NCBI RefSeq assembly: GCF_020536995.1
Contig: NW_026273356.1
Span: 201,001-265,000, forward strand
DNA length: 64,000 nt
Direction: 5' to 3'
From: Dreissena polymorpha
Taxonomy: Eukaryota; Mollusca; Bivalvia; Myida; Dreissenidae
Part shown: positions 10,473-23,458 of the stretch, piece by piece
How the letters are laid out: each line of letters starts with the position of its first letter
Position numbering within the stretch: position 1 is the first letter of the stretch
Position numbers and translations under genes: made by a program
Notes under the pieces: model-generated
The model's input: only the letters and a program-made list of their open reading frames with translations
Databases searched by the model: none
Told to the model about the DNA's origin: nothing

Positions 10473-11974
10473 GTAAGTAACGCTTTATTTACTATAGTGT
10501 TAAAAATAATTTAAGTTAAAAGACTTCTGTTAGTCATTTTAATATATTTGTACACATTAATGTCTACTTCTATCATCATTGTGTATGAATTGCATTGGGT
10601 TAAGTTATTGGTATAGGATAAAAGGCAAATAGAAGACTGCGCGCACTACAAGACTAACCTCAAAAATTGTATATTACCATTAGTTCTCAATTAGAACCTC
10701 AATTCTGATATAACGAATTGAACGTTTCCTTACTCCGACGTTTATGGCAATTCGTTTCGTAATGTTCAAATAAGGATTTCAGATACGGTATATTGCATTT
10801 ATTGTGCATGATATGGCATTTGATCACGATACATTTAGACATAAGGTGAAAGTTCAGTTGGACAAGCAGGAGAAAAAAAGTCATCATGCTATTAATGGAA
10901 AGTGTCAAACTTATATTCATATCCTTCTCGTTCATCTTGAGTATTTTAACTACAAAAGTAATATATAAAAAACAAATCCCGTTTTGTGTTTTGTGTTTAA
11001 GAATACGTTTATCCGCTACAATTGAATTCAAACCGAAGCAATTCTTTAAAATGATATGTAATACTGACAACCAATGATTTTAATTACCACATAGCTTATG
11101 TTATGTATGATCAATGTCATACTAGAATATATATATTAAATGTCGTAAGGCACCGTAACACTATTTGTATTTATTCAATAAATTTCAAACTTTGTAATTT
11201 GTCCATACTGATAAAACACAGGGAATGGTTCAATCATTATAAAAGAAGACTATTGTTTAAAGCAAACGCTTTAGTTTAATTATTTATAATAGCATATTGT
11301 CATTGAAAATTTTACTCATTGGGAAACTGCAGCGTTAAATACATACACAAACAATGCTCAGTTTAAACAATAATTTCCCCATACACCTAAGTCAATTCAA
11401 ACCAATCACTGGAATATATAAATCACATTCTCTTGTGGGTACTTTTATATCACAGAACGCAGCAAATCATAAACGTTTGGCATGACTGGATATAATAGTT
11501 ATGAGTTAAAAGAAACCATCGATTTGAACAGCCGGTTCCTGTATGGTGTGTCGCCATAAGTCCTTATGAAAATTTAACTGTTTCGATACAAAAGCGCTGT
11601 ATAAGAAATCGTCCCATAATCGGAAGTGGAACTCAAGGATGAAAGACAAGGCTTGTGGATTGCATAGTATATAGATGCGTGTTGTTGAAGGACATAGTTA
11701 CATGAATTACGCCTCGATCGTTTATGATTAAAGTTCTATTTTGCAAAAACAAATATAGATTAGAGGAACAAAATAATGAAGGTAACAGGGTTTTTTTGGC
11801 TTGCAATTCTTGGATAGTATAAATCATATGTTTAAATGAACTTTAATTTTGAATGTACTATTTTACTATAAATGATTATTTAATTTGTTTAGTTGATAGA
11901 CACAGAAAATTGTCTTTAAATCGTGTGTAATTAATGCATGTTATTCTATTAGATACAATTTTATTTCTCTACAG
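10473..11974. other. Intergenic or intronic sequence upstream of GFI1-like exons
   Basis: AT-rich. A 123-codon minus-strand frame (10699-11070) has biased composition and no family resemblance, so it is not called. The first exon of the GFI1-like gene, with its start codon, was looked for here and not found. Confidence 0.4.
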
Positions 11975-14900
11975 TCGGGACATCGAACACAATTACAGCT
12001 AAAGAAGAAGCCAAAGAAGAAGATAGCAAATATGAGCCAAATAACAATAACTGGACGGAAGTAAACAACTATGGGTGTGTTTCTCCGCATAGCTTAGTCG
12101 TTCAAAATGAACGAGGCCATGAGCTTAACGAGGAAACGAGAAAATACAACGATGTATACAAAACAACTGCTGATACCCTCACGTCGTTTTCGGCAATCGG
12201 ATCGTTTTTTGAACATATCGATACAAACTTTGCCAGCGCATTCCATAACGTGCCAGAGACAAACTTCGGCAGAGCATTCCACAACTTCGGCGGTTCCATG
12301 CAAAACATGAATCAAATAAAGTTTACCGATGTGACAAATAATAGTAATCGTCATATATATTTTAGTCTCGATGACGTACGTTATGACACCAAAGACGGAT
12401 CGTTGAATGTTCAGGACCCGAGAACATCACCAATGGATTGTCCAATGTCATATAACGAAGGAATGTACGCTAACAGAACCCCAATTTACAACAAAGGAAA
12501 ATTATTCCGATGTCATGAATGCGGAAAAATGTTTAAAGTAAGTGATTTGATTGTTATAGTTGAATATAAAATCAGATGCTTAATATAAATTCATGAAAAC
12601 CGTTTCAATATGTTATTTAAAAAAATGCCCCATTGCTTTAAAACCATAGTATTTTGCATAAAACATACATACTGGTATATTTATTATGTTGTCGTTTTTA
12701 AATATTTAAAATACGTTCACTTTGATTAACATTAAATATATGTTAAATTATTAATTTTATCAAAACTCGTTCTAGGTGGTTAATGATCAATACAGTATTA
12801 ATTGGATTGTTTAGTATTATTGTGTTATATATCAGAACTAAGATTCCGTTATTGAATAACATTATTGCTGTTGAAGCATGTAAAACAGTCTTATATTGAA
12901 ATAGCTTTGATGCTGAACGTTTTTAAACAAAATACTCGTTTTACACATAACTGCATGCTTCTAGAACTATTTACTTTTAACGTCAACAAATTAATAATTT
13001 TCAGTCATCTTAAAATTTAAGAGCATTTGCAATTCTTACTGCCAATGTCTTTGGATCTTGTGGTGTTTGGGCGTCGAAATGAGTATATGTCAGGCGAACG
13101 TAGACGTAAATATTTACTGTTTTCCTTCCAAGTATGCGTTAAGTTGTCTTTATTACCAGTCTGGACCATGTCATACTTTGAGATATGTGAAACAGTAGCA
13201 CAATTATTTTTTAATGAGATCTATCAATATATTTCTTAAAAGATACCTGTTTAACATCATTAAACTTTCCAACGGTTGTAGGATGTCAAATACTTACAAA
13301 TCTAATAGCAACTGTAAGATGATTGAACTAAAGCGAATGGCGCCTTTGAATACATAGAACATATTGTGAAATGTAGACGTGCTACAAGTTAACATTACTA
13401 CTTTTTATTCTATTTTTTGAACTAGCTCAAAATCATTCTCATAATGCAGGCCGATTTTTATAAATGTACTTTGCTCTAGAGCTAAATAATTTTATATAAG
13501 CATTTTCGCCCAATTGATTTTACTATAGGTTTATTCAAAACGTACCTTGCTTTATTTCAACACCTGTATATAGGCACTACATTTTTTTAATTTCACTCCT
13601 TGTTCATTTGTTTCAAATTTTGGATTTATACATGAATTGAATGTTTACTTTTCAAGTCAATATCCAATAAATAAAAAGGCGTAAGTAATCAAACCACTGC
13701 ATCGTTTCTTTTAAATTCGTTAAGCTAAAGAGAAAACAAATAATTTGTCAAACGGGAAATTGAACCAGGGTATCCCGTAATAACCAGACACTCTAACCGA
13801 GACTCTAGAGGAACTGTTAGAAAATACCTTATTTCACTGCACAGCTGACGAAATTACTTAATTGCCTAATGAAAGTCATTTGGTACGAAGTCGTTATAAT
13901 TAAATCCAATGTGTGTTTACGATGGGTTAATATTATACAATGTGAATAACAGTGTTGGGATATATTACTCGGATGAAACAGGTGAAGCTACATTTCCATA
14001 TTTTTTTAAACGTCGAATGTACTCGAATTATGCGTTGTTGTGTTTAACAATGGACAGATTCAATATAAGAAAGTGTCAGTGAATTGTTCTTTAAATTTTG
14101 GAAGGAAATCCATGTTGAATTAAAAGGGTAATTTATTTGATGAATAAGTTTTCCCGTTGTCAGTCTATCAATACATGCATATCCACAAAGAATTACCTAC
14201 TTACACCAAGTGCTTTACCAAGGAAACCATTTATGGTTATGATGAAATGCATATTTTATATTATGTGCAGAATTGTTACTCGTCATAAAAGCAAACAAAT
14301 TTGACAATAATACAAACGATTATTGCACAGCATTGGTGAGTTAACAAAAAATAAAATAAATAAATAATTTTAATATGTTAATCCATGAAGTCAGTGTTTT
14401 GTTGTTGAAAGGGATTACAAGATGTCTTACTTATTTATGCCAAAATGTAAAACGTGTGTTAAAAGAGTTGTTTAAAGATGATGAAAATTAAAAATATCGG
14501 CGTGGATAAATACTGAATCTTTCTTAACGGAGGGACCTACACATTTGTTAGTTCTTGCAGCCATTTTTGTTATATTTCAGTGTTGAAAAAAAAGAATTGT
14601 TGTTTGAACAAAACCGTGTGTTCTTAAGCATGTAATATTTGGGAGGCTGAATGACTTTGTATTAGGTCATATAGCGATATTTTGTATCTTTATTCTGCTT
14701 TGGCTTGGACGTCTTAAGGACTATTTCGGTTAGCGTAAAAGGAAAGATCACAAATAATTGAAATAGTACAACGCAAGGTTAGATTCAAGTAACTTAATCT
14801 GTTTGTACTTTTGGTTTTAGCATTTAACGAGTACTATTTTGATTGCATCAGGAACGTGTGCAATATTAAAACGTATTACGGGATCAATATAATACTATGT

Positions 14901-15752
14901 TAGTGTGATTAGGATCTTGAGTTTATCCGACTCGTCTCAGAAAGACTCACATGATCTCAAACAGCCTCGCTATGAAACACTTTCTTAAACTCATTTGATA
15001 AATGCAAGTGTACACTCAAACTAATATAGTGTTATCTATAGCGCGAGGCATTGTGCAATTCAAATAGCATGCGCTTCTTGCATTAAGCGTTCGTCTACGC
15101 TGAACACGCACCTGCTGATCCACAGCGACACGAGGCCGTATCCCTGCTCCTACTGCGACAAACGGTTCCACCAGAAGTCAGACATGAAGAAACATACGTA
15201 CATTCACACAGGTAGTGTATGTGATTGCTTCGTCGAAGTACTTGTATCGCTTATATTCAACAGTTAACCAGTCTTATATTTTCTCATTTAAAAATATACA
15301 CTACGTCTTATTTAAATTGGTTCATGTATTTAATTAGCTTCGCTTTTTTATATTAATGATAATATATACTAAAATGTTTTATGTTGAGCACACAATATAT
15401 GAGGACGTTAGTGTAATGATTGTCATCAAACGCATACTATCTGACTTCTCTATTTGACCTATTTAAGCGATCGACATTTTTAATCAATCACATATAAGTC
15501 AGCGTTTTATAACGCACCCATATTTCACTCTCGACCTGTTTACCAGTACAATATCTACTTGAATTTATTTCAGGTGAAAAACCTCATAGGTGTTCTGTAT
15601 GCGACAAACGTTTCAGTCAGTCCTCCAACCTGATCACACACAGCCGGAAACACACGGGGTTCACTCCCTTTACCTGTCCTACGTGCGGCAGGGTATTCCA
15701 ACGAAAACTGGACCTAACGAAACACTGCGAGAAGGCGCAATGTTTCAGTTGA
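11975..15752 (+). CDS. GFI1: GFI1/Senseless-type zinc-finger repressor, last three exons
   Basis: Exons: 11975-12537 (acceptor TTTCTCTACAG, donor GTAAGT), 15088-15211 (donor GTAGTG), 15574-15752 (acceptor ATTTCAG, stop TGA). Phases fit, giving 287 visible residues. The first 170 or so are a low-complexity spacer rich in Asn, Thr and acidic residues. Then come four C2H2 fingers: [59 protein letters not shown], and a last finger [19 protein letters not shown]. The linkers and RSSTL, KSDMKKH and [13 protein letters not shown] are diagnostic of GFI1/Senseless, which recognise AATC-type sites and repress transcription in blood and sensory precursor cells. Invertebrate members have four fingers, as here. 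Intron 1 (2.55 kb) splits finger 1 between Lys and Arg. No in-frame ATG lies in the first visible exon; the N-terminal SNAG repressor motif must be upstream. Confidence 0.93.
13748..13815 (-). repeat. tRNA-derived SINE relic in GFI1 intron 1
   Basis: On the minus strand: GGTTAGAGTGTCTGGTTA (A-box side) then CCTGGTTCAATTTCCCG (B box). Only the tRNA-like head is clear. Confidence 0.6.
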
Positions 15753-18700
15753 CAATTGGACATTTAAAACATTTCGATAAATTCTTGTGTTTGTCTTAAA
15801 ATATAAATAACGTTTGCTGCCCAGAAGTTTCGATGTAAAAAATACCTATTCATCACACTTGAATTTCGACTTTTCAACGATTAAATATGCATACTTCATG
15901 CCCAAAAAGTAGCTTCAAGTATTTTACACACAAAATAAAGTTTTCAACAATCATGATGTTTCAATTTACTTAGTATGTCCGATTTTTTAATTTGATGCTT
16001 AACGATATTTGCTTACAACAGAACATATTAAACGTTTTAAATATCAATGTACTTCTGTTTATAGTTATCTTTAATTGACGCTTTGTCATCGAAACATTCA
16101 CAAAGCAATAATGCAGTGTATGTGCCGCGTTTAAATAGGACAATGTTTCATTGAAATCATAAATGTATCTCAAGGATATGTTAGTTGATAAAATAATCAA
16201 TGCTAGAAAGATGGTTGTCGGTTTATGTAATTTAAATTCATGCTAAACATGTTATAAAGATTGGTCGCGACGACCGATGATATCTGGACTGATGCTTATG
16301 TTTTTTTAACATTACGGCATTCACCAGAAATTTCAAAAAATCGATGAGCCCCTTGGTGCGCTTCGTCACCATTAAAACAAACCTTTGACGCAGCGTGCAG
16401 CGAAATACATTTACTATATTCAATATTTGGCTCACATTGCAAAATAGTTAAGGGTATTTAAGAAACACATGTCAGCATAATATGCGGAATACACCAAGTG
16501 TTCTAACTTTGAAAGACATCTGGTTAACATGTTCGTCTACGGGTACATATTGCAAAACATTAAGAATCAACTGCTTTAATAGTTAGATTTAAGCAATTAC
16601 CTATGCAACCTTGTCATGAATAAGTGTGCTTTTGTATGGAAATTGTGCAAACTCAATGAACATTTTTGTGTATCACTATTTTATCACTATTCTTTTTTTT
16701 TATTTTATAAGGATTATTCATTTCATGTTAAACATTTCGCAACCAAGTATTCGGAAATAAAGATATCTATGCAAGTATTTAATGATAAGGATAACCACAC
16801 ATTTTTACAGTAGTTTATTGTTAGTAGTCGCAAAAATAACAGCAGGCGATGTTTTGTATGTACAAGTGCAAATATTTATTCTTAATTGAAACAATATTAA
16901 GTTCATGTATTTGAGCAAACACGAGAAGCCGCTTTTCTTAGTATTGATACTTATGTATACATGGTAATTTTGGCATCGCTTTATCAATTAAAAACATCAA
17001 ACGTTTCTCGGTTGATAACGCTGTGAACATCAGTTATAGTTATTTTATCGATATAAGCACACACTATCCTTAACAATGACCGTTGCAATACATTGACGGC
17101 CGAATTAATATTATTTTTAAAATGTGTGGTTTGTATATGATATTATGTTTGTTATTAATTGTCTACGTTAGATTGAGACATTATTTCAATAGTTTTCGTT
17201 GTGTGGAACTTCAGTTCGCTTCTTAGAATAAGACATATATATATTTCTACAAATCATCTGCACTTCTTGTGGAAAGTGACAGTCTGAAAATTTGTTGACA
17301 GGTCTCCTTTAATGCAAGTAGCATGGACACACAAATGCCTGTCAGAAGATGTGTGAACAATTGCATAGACTTGTTGGGATCCAAAACAAATATACAAAAT
17401 CAACAGACAAATAAGACTTCATGCGAATGTTGATATTATTATAAGACATAATAATGTCGACATATATACAACCTATGATGTTATACGGCGATGTATTGTA
17501 ACCTTCTTTATAGTCGTATTTTTATCATATGCTCATCCAGATTTAATCTAAAACTAATCGCGACTGAATACGTAATGTTTTTATCACATAGTAAAATGCA
17601 GTTCCCGTGAAATGCTATTACATTTTATAGCACGTTTTGAATATTTCATATACATGTTCTTCTGTAACACTGATTCCTCATTAAAGAAAACCGGATGCAT
17701 CAAAGTTGAAAACTCTTTATCTTAACATATGACTTTTAATCTTAAGACCTGTTAATCATAGGTGAGAATATGGGAATATATTTCATACTGATTTCTTAAC
17801 TTGTTTCGCATAAACGAATTAAATTGATGACGTGCATCGATCGTTTCTTCAAAAAAGGCAAGACACACGTTGTGCAGCATTTCTTGGGTTAGATAGTTTG
17901 GAAAATATATATGACACATATACATTCATGAAGAATTTGGAACATAGTCGCCGTTGTCAACCACTTGTTACGTAAATAAGTATTTGATTATAGTTTGCAC
18001 AATAATTAGAACGGATATGCATTGGTAAACGAAAAAGTCTTCCTTAGTGTTTTCTTCGTGACATTGACACAGCTTTGCATTTAAGACCTGATCGATGTCT
18101 ATTACAGGCATACAAACCAGTGATTGATATTCAAGCGTGCAGCGTTATTTGCCGCTTGGATGCAATTATAAACTGCGCAGTATTGTATGTGGTTTGTTCA
18201 TTTCGCTCAAGTTATATGTAAACGCCATAAGCGTAACATTTGAACTTTCCACCAAACCAGTAATGGCAGTCTGTTTTAACTGTTTTAACAAATAACACAG
18301 ACCCATTCAGACTGCAAACATGTGATGATTGTGAACAAAAGAAAAAACACTGAAAACAACGATACAACTTCATTACTTAAAAACAATAACTGAATTTAGT
18401 AGTATGAAACACACAATAAGTAAACGAAACATATTAAATAATAGTCCAAACCCCATAATTGGTATTATTCTTATTCATCTTTTTTATCACAAAGATTTTC
18501 AAGATTAAATATTTAAAACTTGTGAAACTCCAAAAACAATATCAAACTATATATTCTAGATTGAAGTATTTGATATAAAAAAAAAATGACACTTGTCTAC
18601 TTATCAGAAGACAGTCGATACAATACAATATTTATTTAATAACATTGAATCTTGACTAAAGGTTGAGGGAGTGTCTTGAATCAGTCAATATAAAACATGC

Positions 18701-21183
18701 ATACTCTACACCGGTTGAAGTAAACCGCCCACCTAGTCAAATAATAAACCATAAAACGCACGCGCGAGAATAAACATGAACCTAATAGAATCGCGATTCA
18801 TATAAAAACCAATGCAAACGAAACGCTCCTACTTATTAGCTGTTTAATTACTCATTGGTTTATATACACCGAAGGAATATTATAACATATTTTTGTGTCA
18901 CATAAATTAAATATTTATATCAGCGTTAAGTGTTCAGAACTTCCATAATAAATACGTGCAAAATCAAATCATCAAATGAATAAACATAATGGTCTTTAAG
19001 CGTTGATGATGTGATTTTAATTATTTCATAACATGCTGTGTAATGCTTACTAATTGTGAAGACGTAATTTCCCCATGTAAACGGCCCTTAGTTGCATAAA
19101 GGCGATTCATTGTCTCAAGGAATGTCACCAAATTGGTAAAGGGTATCATTTGCATGATGTCTTATTGTTATTTACCTTAAACTACATTTTGCATGTTCTC
19201 ATTTAAACAAAAGTTATTGATAATATGCCAACCAAAATTCTCAGGTAAAATACGAAGCCCCAAGTAAGCTACGGGACGACGAAACTTAACGGTCGACAAT
19301 AATATAAAATAAACTTAACTTCATTTAAATGTGAATCAGACTGATGATAGCTTTCTAAATAACTCGACCTTGGGCTTTAAATCACACATCAACATTTAAT
19401 ATGTGTGTGAACTTGTTTAATATAATAGAACGTAAATTAATGACATTCCTAGAGTCTGAAACAGTAACAGTTTGTTTTCCTAGAAGGCAAACCAAAGGCA
19501 ATACAAATGCTATGTGAAACATAAACAATAATTTCACATTAACAAACTTTACATTTATCGCCCACCATAAATGGTTTCGAACTATTTCAAAATAAATAAG
19601 GATGTTAAATCATTCTCAAGCCGTGAACAAATACTTAAGACTGATGCATATTTCATATGATATACCTTTTCATTAGGTCTGTCGCATGTCTAAGTGCCCT
19701 TTTTCATACTAAACATAATAATGTGCACTTAAAAATGAAAGTTTTTACAGTCAACGCACCTTTTTTATTTATATGATCACAGAATGAAATAAATGAAGTT
19801 ATCAACCGTGTACTTGGAACATATACTTTAGGGAACGCTTACTCAGCCTGGTGTTTAAATCGAGGGTCATACCAATTAATAATTAAGTGTCATATTCATC
19901 TTGTTCTTAAAAGGTTAACATTAATCAATTGTTACAGAATAATAAGTTTGTTTAAAGTTCAAATCTCACGGCGTAAAGATCGCTTTGTTCACGAAGTTCA
20001 TTGAAGCGCTGCTGCGTTCGCTTGATCTTCGTGTCTGCTGGAAACATATGGACGCTCTTCTATTATTGTAAAACTTAATTAACAATAACTCTACAAACAC
20101 AAAAATGAGTGAAGACAATTAGCAACTGTGTTCCTGTAACAATCGCAACACCATTAAGCATAAAGCAATGCACATCACAAAGTTTACAGTACATGTATCG
20201 TAAGGGATATACGTGATAAAGACGAATTACCTACATGCGGCGAAACTTGTTATTGTGATTGTACAGGCTCTAACTTGAGTGCGTTATTATAGGAATTCCT
20301 TAGTGGTGTTACTTCTTTCGAATCGTAGTTTATGCACTTAAACATATGACTAGGTTGCTTCTTTATTTCAATTTGTGATTGCATTCACAACAATTAAGTA
20401 TGTGTTTTATGTTTGATTATATTAAAAGCGAATGTGAAAAATATCGTGTTGGTATTAAATAATACTTGATAACAAATATAGCAGTTAAAGACCGTATCTG
20501 CCTCTATTCAGTTAGGTCTATCGTGTGTACTTCATCCGCTGTCTTCAATATCACCTTGCAGTACCACACCCATGGGAAATTATGTTGATCAGCAATTATG
20601 GTGAATCTCAACCTCATAACATGAATTATAATAAATATTAATTAGGAATAAACAAATTACGTCTAGTGATTAGTATTTTAACAATATGAGGCGTCTGACG
20701 AGATTAAATAGTGAAACAATTCACATTGGAAGTATTGAGTTTTATAACATATAATAGTTTAGAAAAAGTTTAAATCCTTAAAGTATTCGATTGCTGAATT
20801 TTGCCATTGGTGGTGTCTATTTCTAACGGTGTATCAATATATTAAGAATGCTTTAATTTATATTGATTGTATTTTAAACAACATACGTTAAGATGGAATT
20901 CTGACAAACGTTACGAAACAATTACTCATTATACATTCACTAAATTCATTTCGTTTAATGACCGCGATCTTACGAGTCAATATATACCATACGTACATAC
21001 AATGTGGACATAATACTTTATTTAAACAAAGAGATTCAATTAGTAACATGATTAAAATAAAAGGTTTAAAAAAAACACAAAAAAACGGACTTAATGCAAG
21101 TGCTGATACGGCAGACCGTTGTGTCTTGGGTGCTGTATTCAGTAGTGTATGCGTCAAAATGTTGGCAATCATTTTTATGTCAC
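15753..21183. other. Long intergenic region
   Basis: Begins with the 3' untranslated region of the GFI1-like gene; AATAAA at 15934-15939 is the nearest plausible poly(A) signal. The rest is AT-rich with only short, compositionally driven reading frames. No RNA gene, satellite or recognisable transposon was seen. Confidence 0.45.
15934..15939 (+). terminator. Candidate poly(A) signal of the GFI1-like gene
   Basis: AATAAA about 180 nt after the stop codon. Position fits; no other support. Confidence 0.35.
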
Positions 21184-21440
21184 CCAGTCTATACTAGGGG
21201 ACATATTGTTTTGTCCTGTTTTGTCCTGTCTGTTTGTTGGTTTGTTGGTTTGTTTGCGTCGAACTTTAACATTGACCATAACGTTTGCAATATTGAAGAT
21301 AGCAACTTGATATTTGGCATGCATGTGTATCTCATAGAGCTGCACATTTTGAAGGGTAAAGTTCAAGGTCAATGTCATCCTTCAAGGTCAAAGGTCAAAT
21401 ATATGGGGGGGGCATAGTGTTTCACAAACACATCTTGTTT
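21184..21440 (+). repeat. Dispersed SINE-like repeat with AGGTCA half-sites
   Basis: Starts near GTCTATACTAGGGGACATAT, passes through TGTTGGTTTG simple sequence and GATAGCAACTTGATATTTGG, and ends TTTCACAAACACATCTTG. I remember this as a common dispersed repeat of bivalves. It contains AGGTCAAAGGTCA at 21385-21397. Confidence 0.65.
21385..21397 (+). promoter_or_regulatory. Perfect DR1 nuclear-receptor motif in a repeat
   Basis: AGGTCA-A-AGGTCA, a direct repeat with one-base spacing, which RXR-, HNF4- and COUP-type receptors bind. It is extended 5' to TCAAGGTCA (ERR-type monomer site). The motif is seen; binding is inference. Confidence 0.3.
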
Positions 21441-22035
21441 ATCTTGAAATTTAGTCCATTTATTGCGTATAATGGCCCTATTCCACTACGAAAATAAGCC
21501 AACGATTCGCTACGATTTCTCACATTTATTGAATCGGGAAGACTCGTGACAGTCTGCAATTCAGTAACGACAGTGGTACGATTGAGTTACGACGAATCGT
21601 GGGGTTCGGTTGAAGTCTTGCGAATAGGGTCGCGACTTCACTACGATGTGTAAGAATCTACTGCATATGTACTACGAACGATGCAGATCGGTCACGACTA
21701 AGCTAGGACCTTACCGAACGCACCCATGAATTCGGCGCCAATATATACTGATATTGATTCTAACACGGCACGCGACTTGTTTTCTATAGACAAAGAAGGA
21801 AATAAAGTGTGGGTTATTCTGCAATAAATTATGGGCGGAGCTTAATGTTTCGAAAATAGTTCCGAATAAATAAAGAAAATGTTGCAGTAAAATGCACGTG
21901 CTTAAATCCCGCTCTTAAAGAAATGTAAAAAAATGTAGCACGTATAAAAATGTAATGAAACAACAAATAAGTGGCATGACCACGCCTGCTAAGAATTTGT
22001 TTGTTAAGAAACGTAATTAAGAAAACATTTATAGC

Positions 22036-22260
22036 ATGTCAGCTTTTCAGAAGAATATTTTTGTTCTCAATGAAAGTGACGTATTTTGCAAAATATTTAT
22101 GAATGAAAACGACGTCAAATGTTTGTACAATTCAATGACGTCACTAAATAGTGAACTTTGTACTATGAAGGGTGGAGTATTGAAAAATATAGTTCACGTC
22201 CAAAAGCTTGAAGCAAATCAATCAGAATCGTGTAAGAATATAAATAATATTTTTCTATGA
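22036..22260 (+). CDS. Small ORF inside the TIR element, unidentified
   Basis: ATG to TGA, 74 residues (starts MSAFQKNIFVLNESDVF). No family is recognised. It ends six bases before the left arm of the hairpin. It may be a chance frame, and nothing shows that it is translated. Confidence 0.2.
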   Translation: MSAFQKNIFVLNESDVFCKIFMNENDVKCLYNSMTSLNSELCTMKGGVLKNIVHVQKLEANQSESCKNINNIFL

Positions 22261-22265
22261 TGGCT

Positions 22266-22383
22266 TGTTGTTGAATAACCCACAGTAAGGAGTATAGATT
22301 CGTGTAATCAAAGCACTCGTGCTCCGCATTCGTGATTTAATTCCTACGCATCTATACTCCTTACTGTGGGTTATTCGACAACA
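22266..22383. repeat. Long hairpin, 36-bp arms
   Basis: The arm at 22266-22301 (with ATAACCCACAGTAAGGAGTA) pairs with 22348-22383 (with TACTCCTTACTGTGGGTTAT) with two mismatches. The 46-base loop contains the smaller palindrome AGCACTCGTGCT. It lies near the middle of the TIR element. A third, direct copy of TGTGGGTTATTC lies near 21812. Confidence 0.85.
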
Positions 22384-22835
22384 AAACATGATGGAAAAAT
22401 ATTATTTCTTTATCATTCTTTACAAAATCGTAACTGTTTCGAAACTAAATCGCGAGAATCTTAGCGGGCTCGCAACTCAATCGGGGTGAACTCTTGAGAG
22501 TCTTGACAAAGTCGTAAATGATTCGTAGACAGATCACGTGATCACCGATTCCCCGATTGAGTCACGAATTACCTAAGATTCCATTACGACGCCCAAGAAC
22601 GCACTACGACACTGTTACAAGTCAACTGCGATTAAATTCAGTCTTGGTGGTCTTGGTCAAATTTTAAATTCGTTTAAAAACTGGCCGCGATTTTTGGGGA
22701 GCTCACGACTCGCCCGCGACTAGCTACGAATGAGAAAGGACCTTCGCCGATTGAGTTACGAATGTCCCCGACCTCAAAATATTGGAAATCGGGACAAATC
22801 GTGGGGAATCGGGTCGTAGTGGAATACCGCTATAA

Positions 22836-23198
22836 ATGGTCAGCGCTAACGAATGCGCGTACTCCCGATCGAACCGGTATAGCGCGAATATAGCGAGAGT
22901 TGTATTATCCCGACACCTTTAACAACACACCTAAATGTTACATAACATTGGACAGATATTTGAATTATATTAGTATAGTTATGTTACGTGGTCATATCAT
23001 TGTATTTGAGTTAAGTGGAATAAAACGGAGATCTACATTTCGGGAAACAACGTTGCAGTATTCTATAGAAATTCCTGTTACCCAGGTTCACCACTTTTTG
23101 TGTGTATTGCAATTATTTTTAGAACTATGTTTTCTAACTTAACATTTAAGAATGTGTCAAGTCTTGGACTATAGCCCAGTTATAATAATTTAATTTAA
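22836..23198. other. Unique spacer
   Basis: Contains an 80-codon plus-strand frame (22900-23142) without recognised features; no gene supported. Confidence 0.4.
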
Positions 23199-23458
23199 GG
23201 CCGCGCTCTGTGAAAAAGTGGTATAATGCATATGCGTAAAGTGTCGTCCCTGATTAGCCTGTGCAGTCTGCACGGGCTAATCAGGGAATACACTTTCCGC
23301 CTTAACTGGGTTTTTGCTAAGAAGAGACTGTCTTGAAACGAAAAATATCATAAAAGCGGAAATTGTCGTCCTTGATTAGCCTGAGTGGACTGCACAGGAT
23401 AATCTGAGACGGCACTTTACGCACATGCATTTAACCCCCTTTTCACAGAGCACGGCCC
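23199..23458. mobile_element. Palindromic MITE, copy 1 (GGCCG ends)
   Basis: Ends GGCCGCGCTCTGTGAAAA and its inverse form TIRs. Inside, GTCGTCCCTGATTAGCCTGT and its inverted copies occur twice, so each half can also fold on itself. About 260 bp, no coding capacity. Confidence 0.85.

Larger units (their letters stand above)
21473..22832. mobile_element. TIR DNA transposon, about 1.36 kb, probably non-autonomous
   Basis: Left end TGGCCCTATTCCACTACGA and right end (reversed) TAGCGGTATTCCACTACGA, flanked on both sides by TAA, fit a Harbinger-like TWA duplication. Both subterminal regions are dense in CTACGA, GATTCG and CGTAAC words on both strands. The centre holds a 74-codon frame (22036-22260) and a long hairpin (22266-22383). 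No transposase domain was recognised. Confidence 0.6.

Noticed and set aside
10699-11070. 123-codon minus-strand frame
   Set aside because: Rich in I, N, K, L and M as expected from AT-rich DNA; no motif, no splice context.
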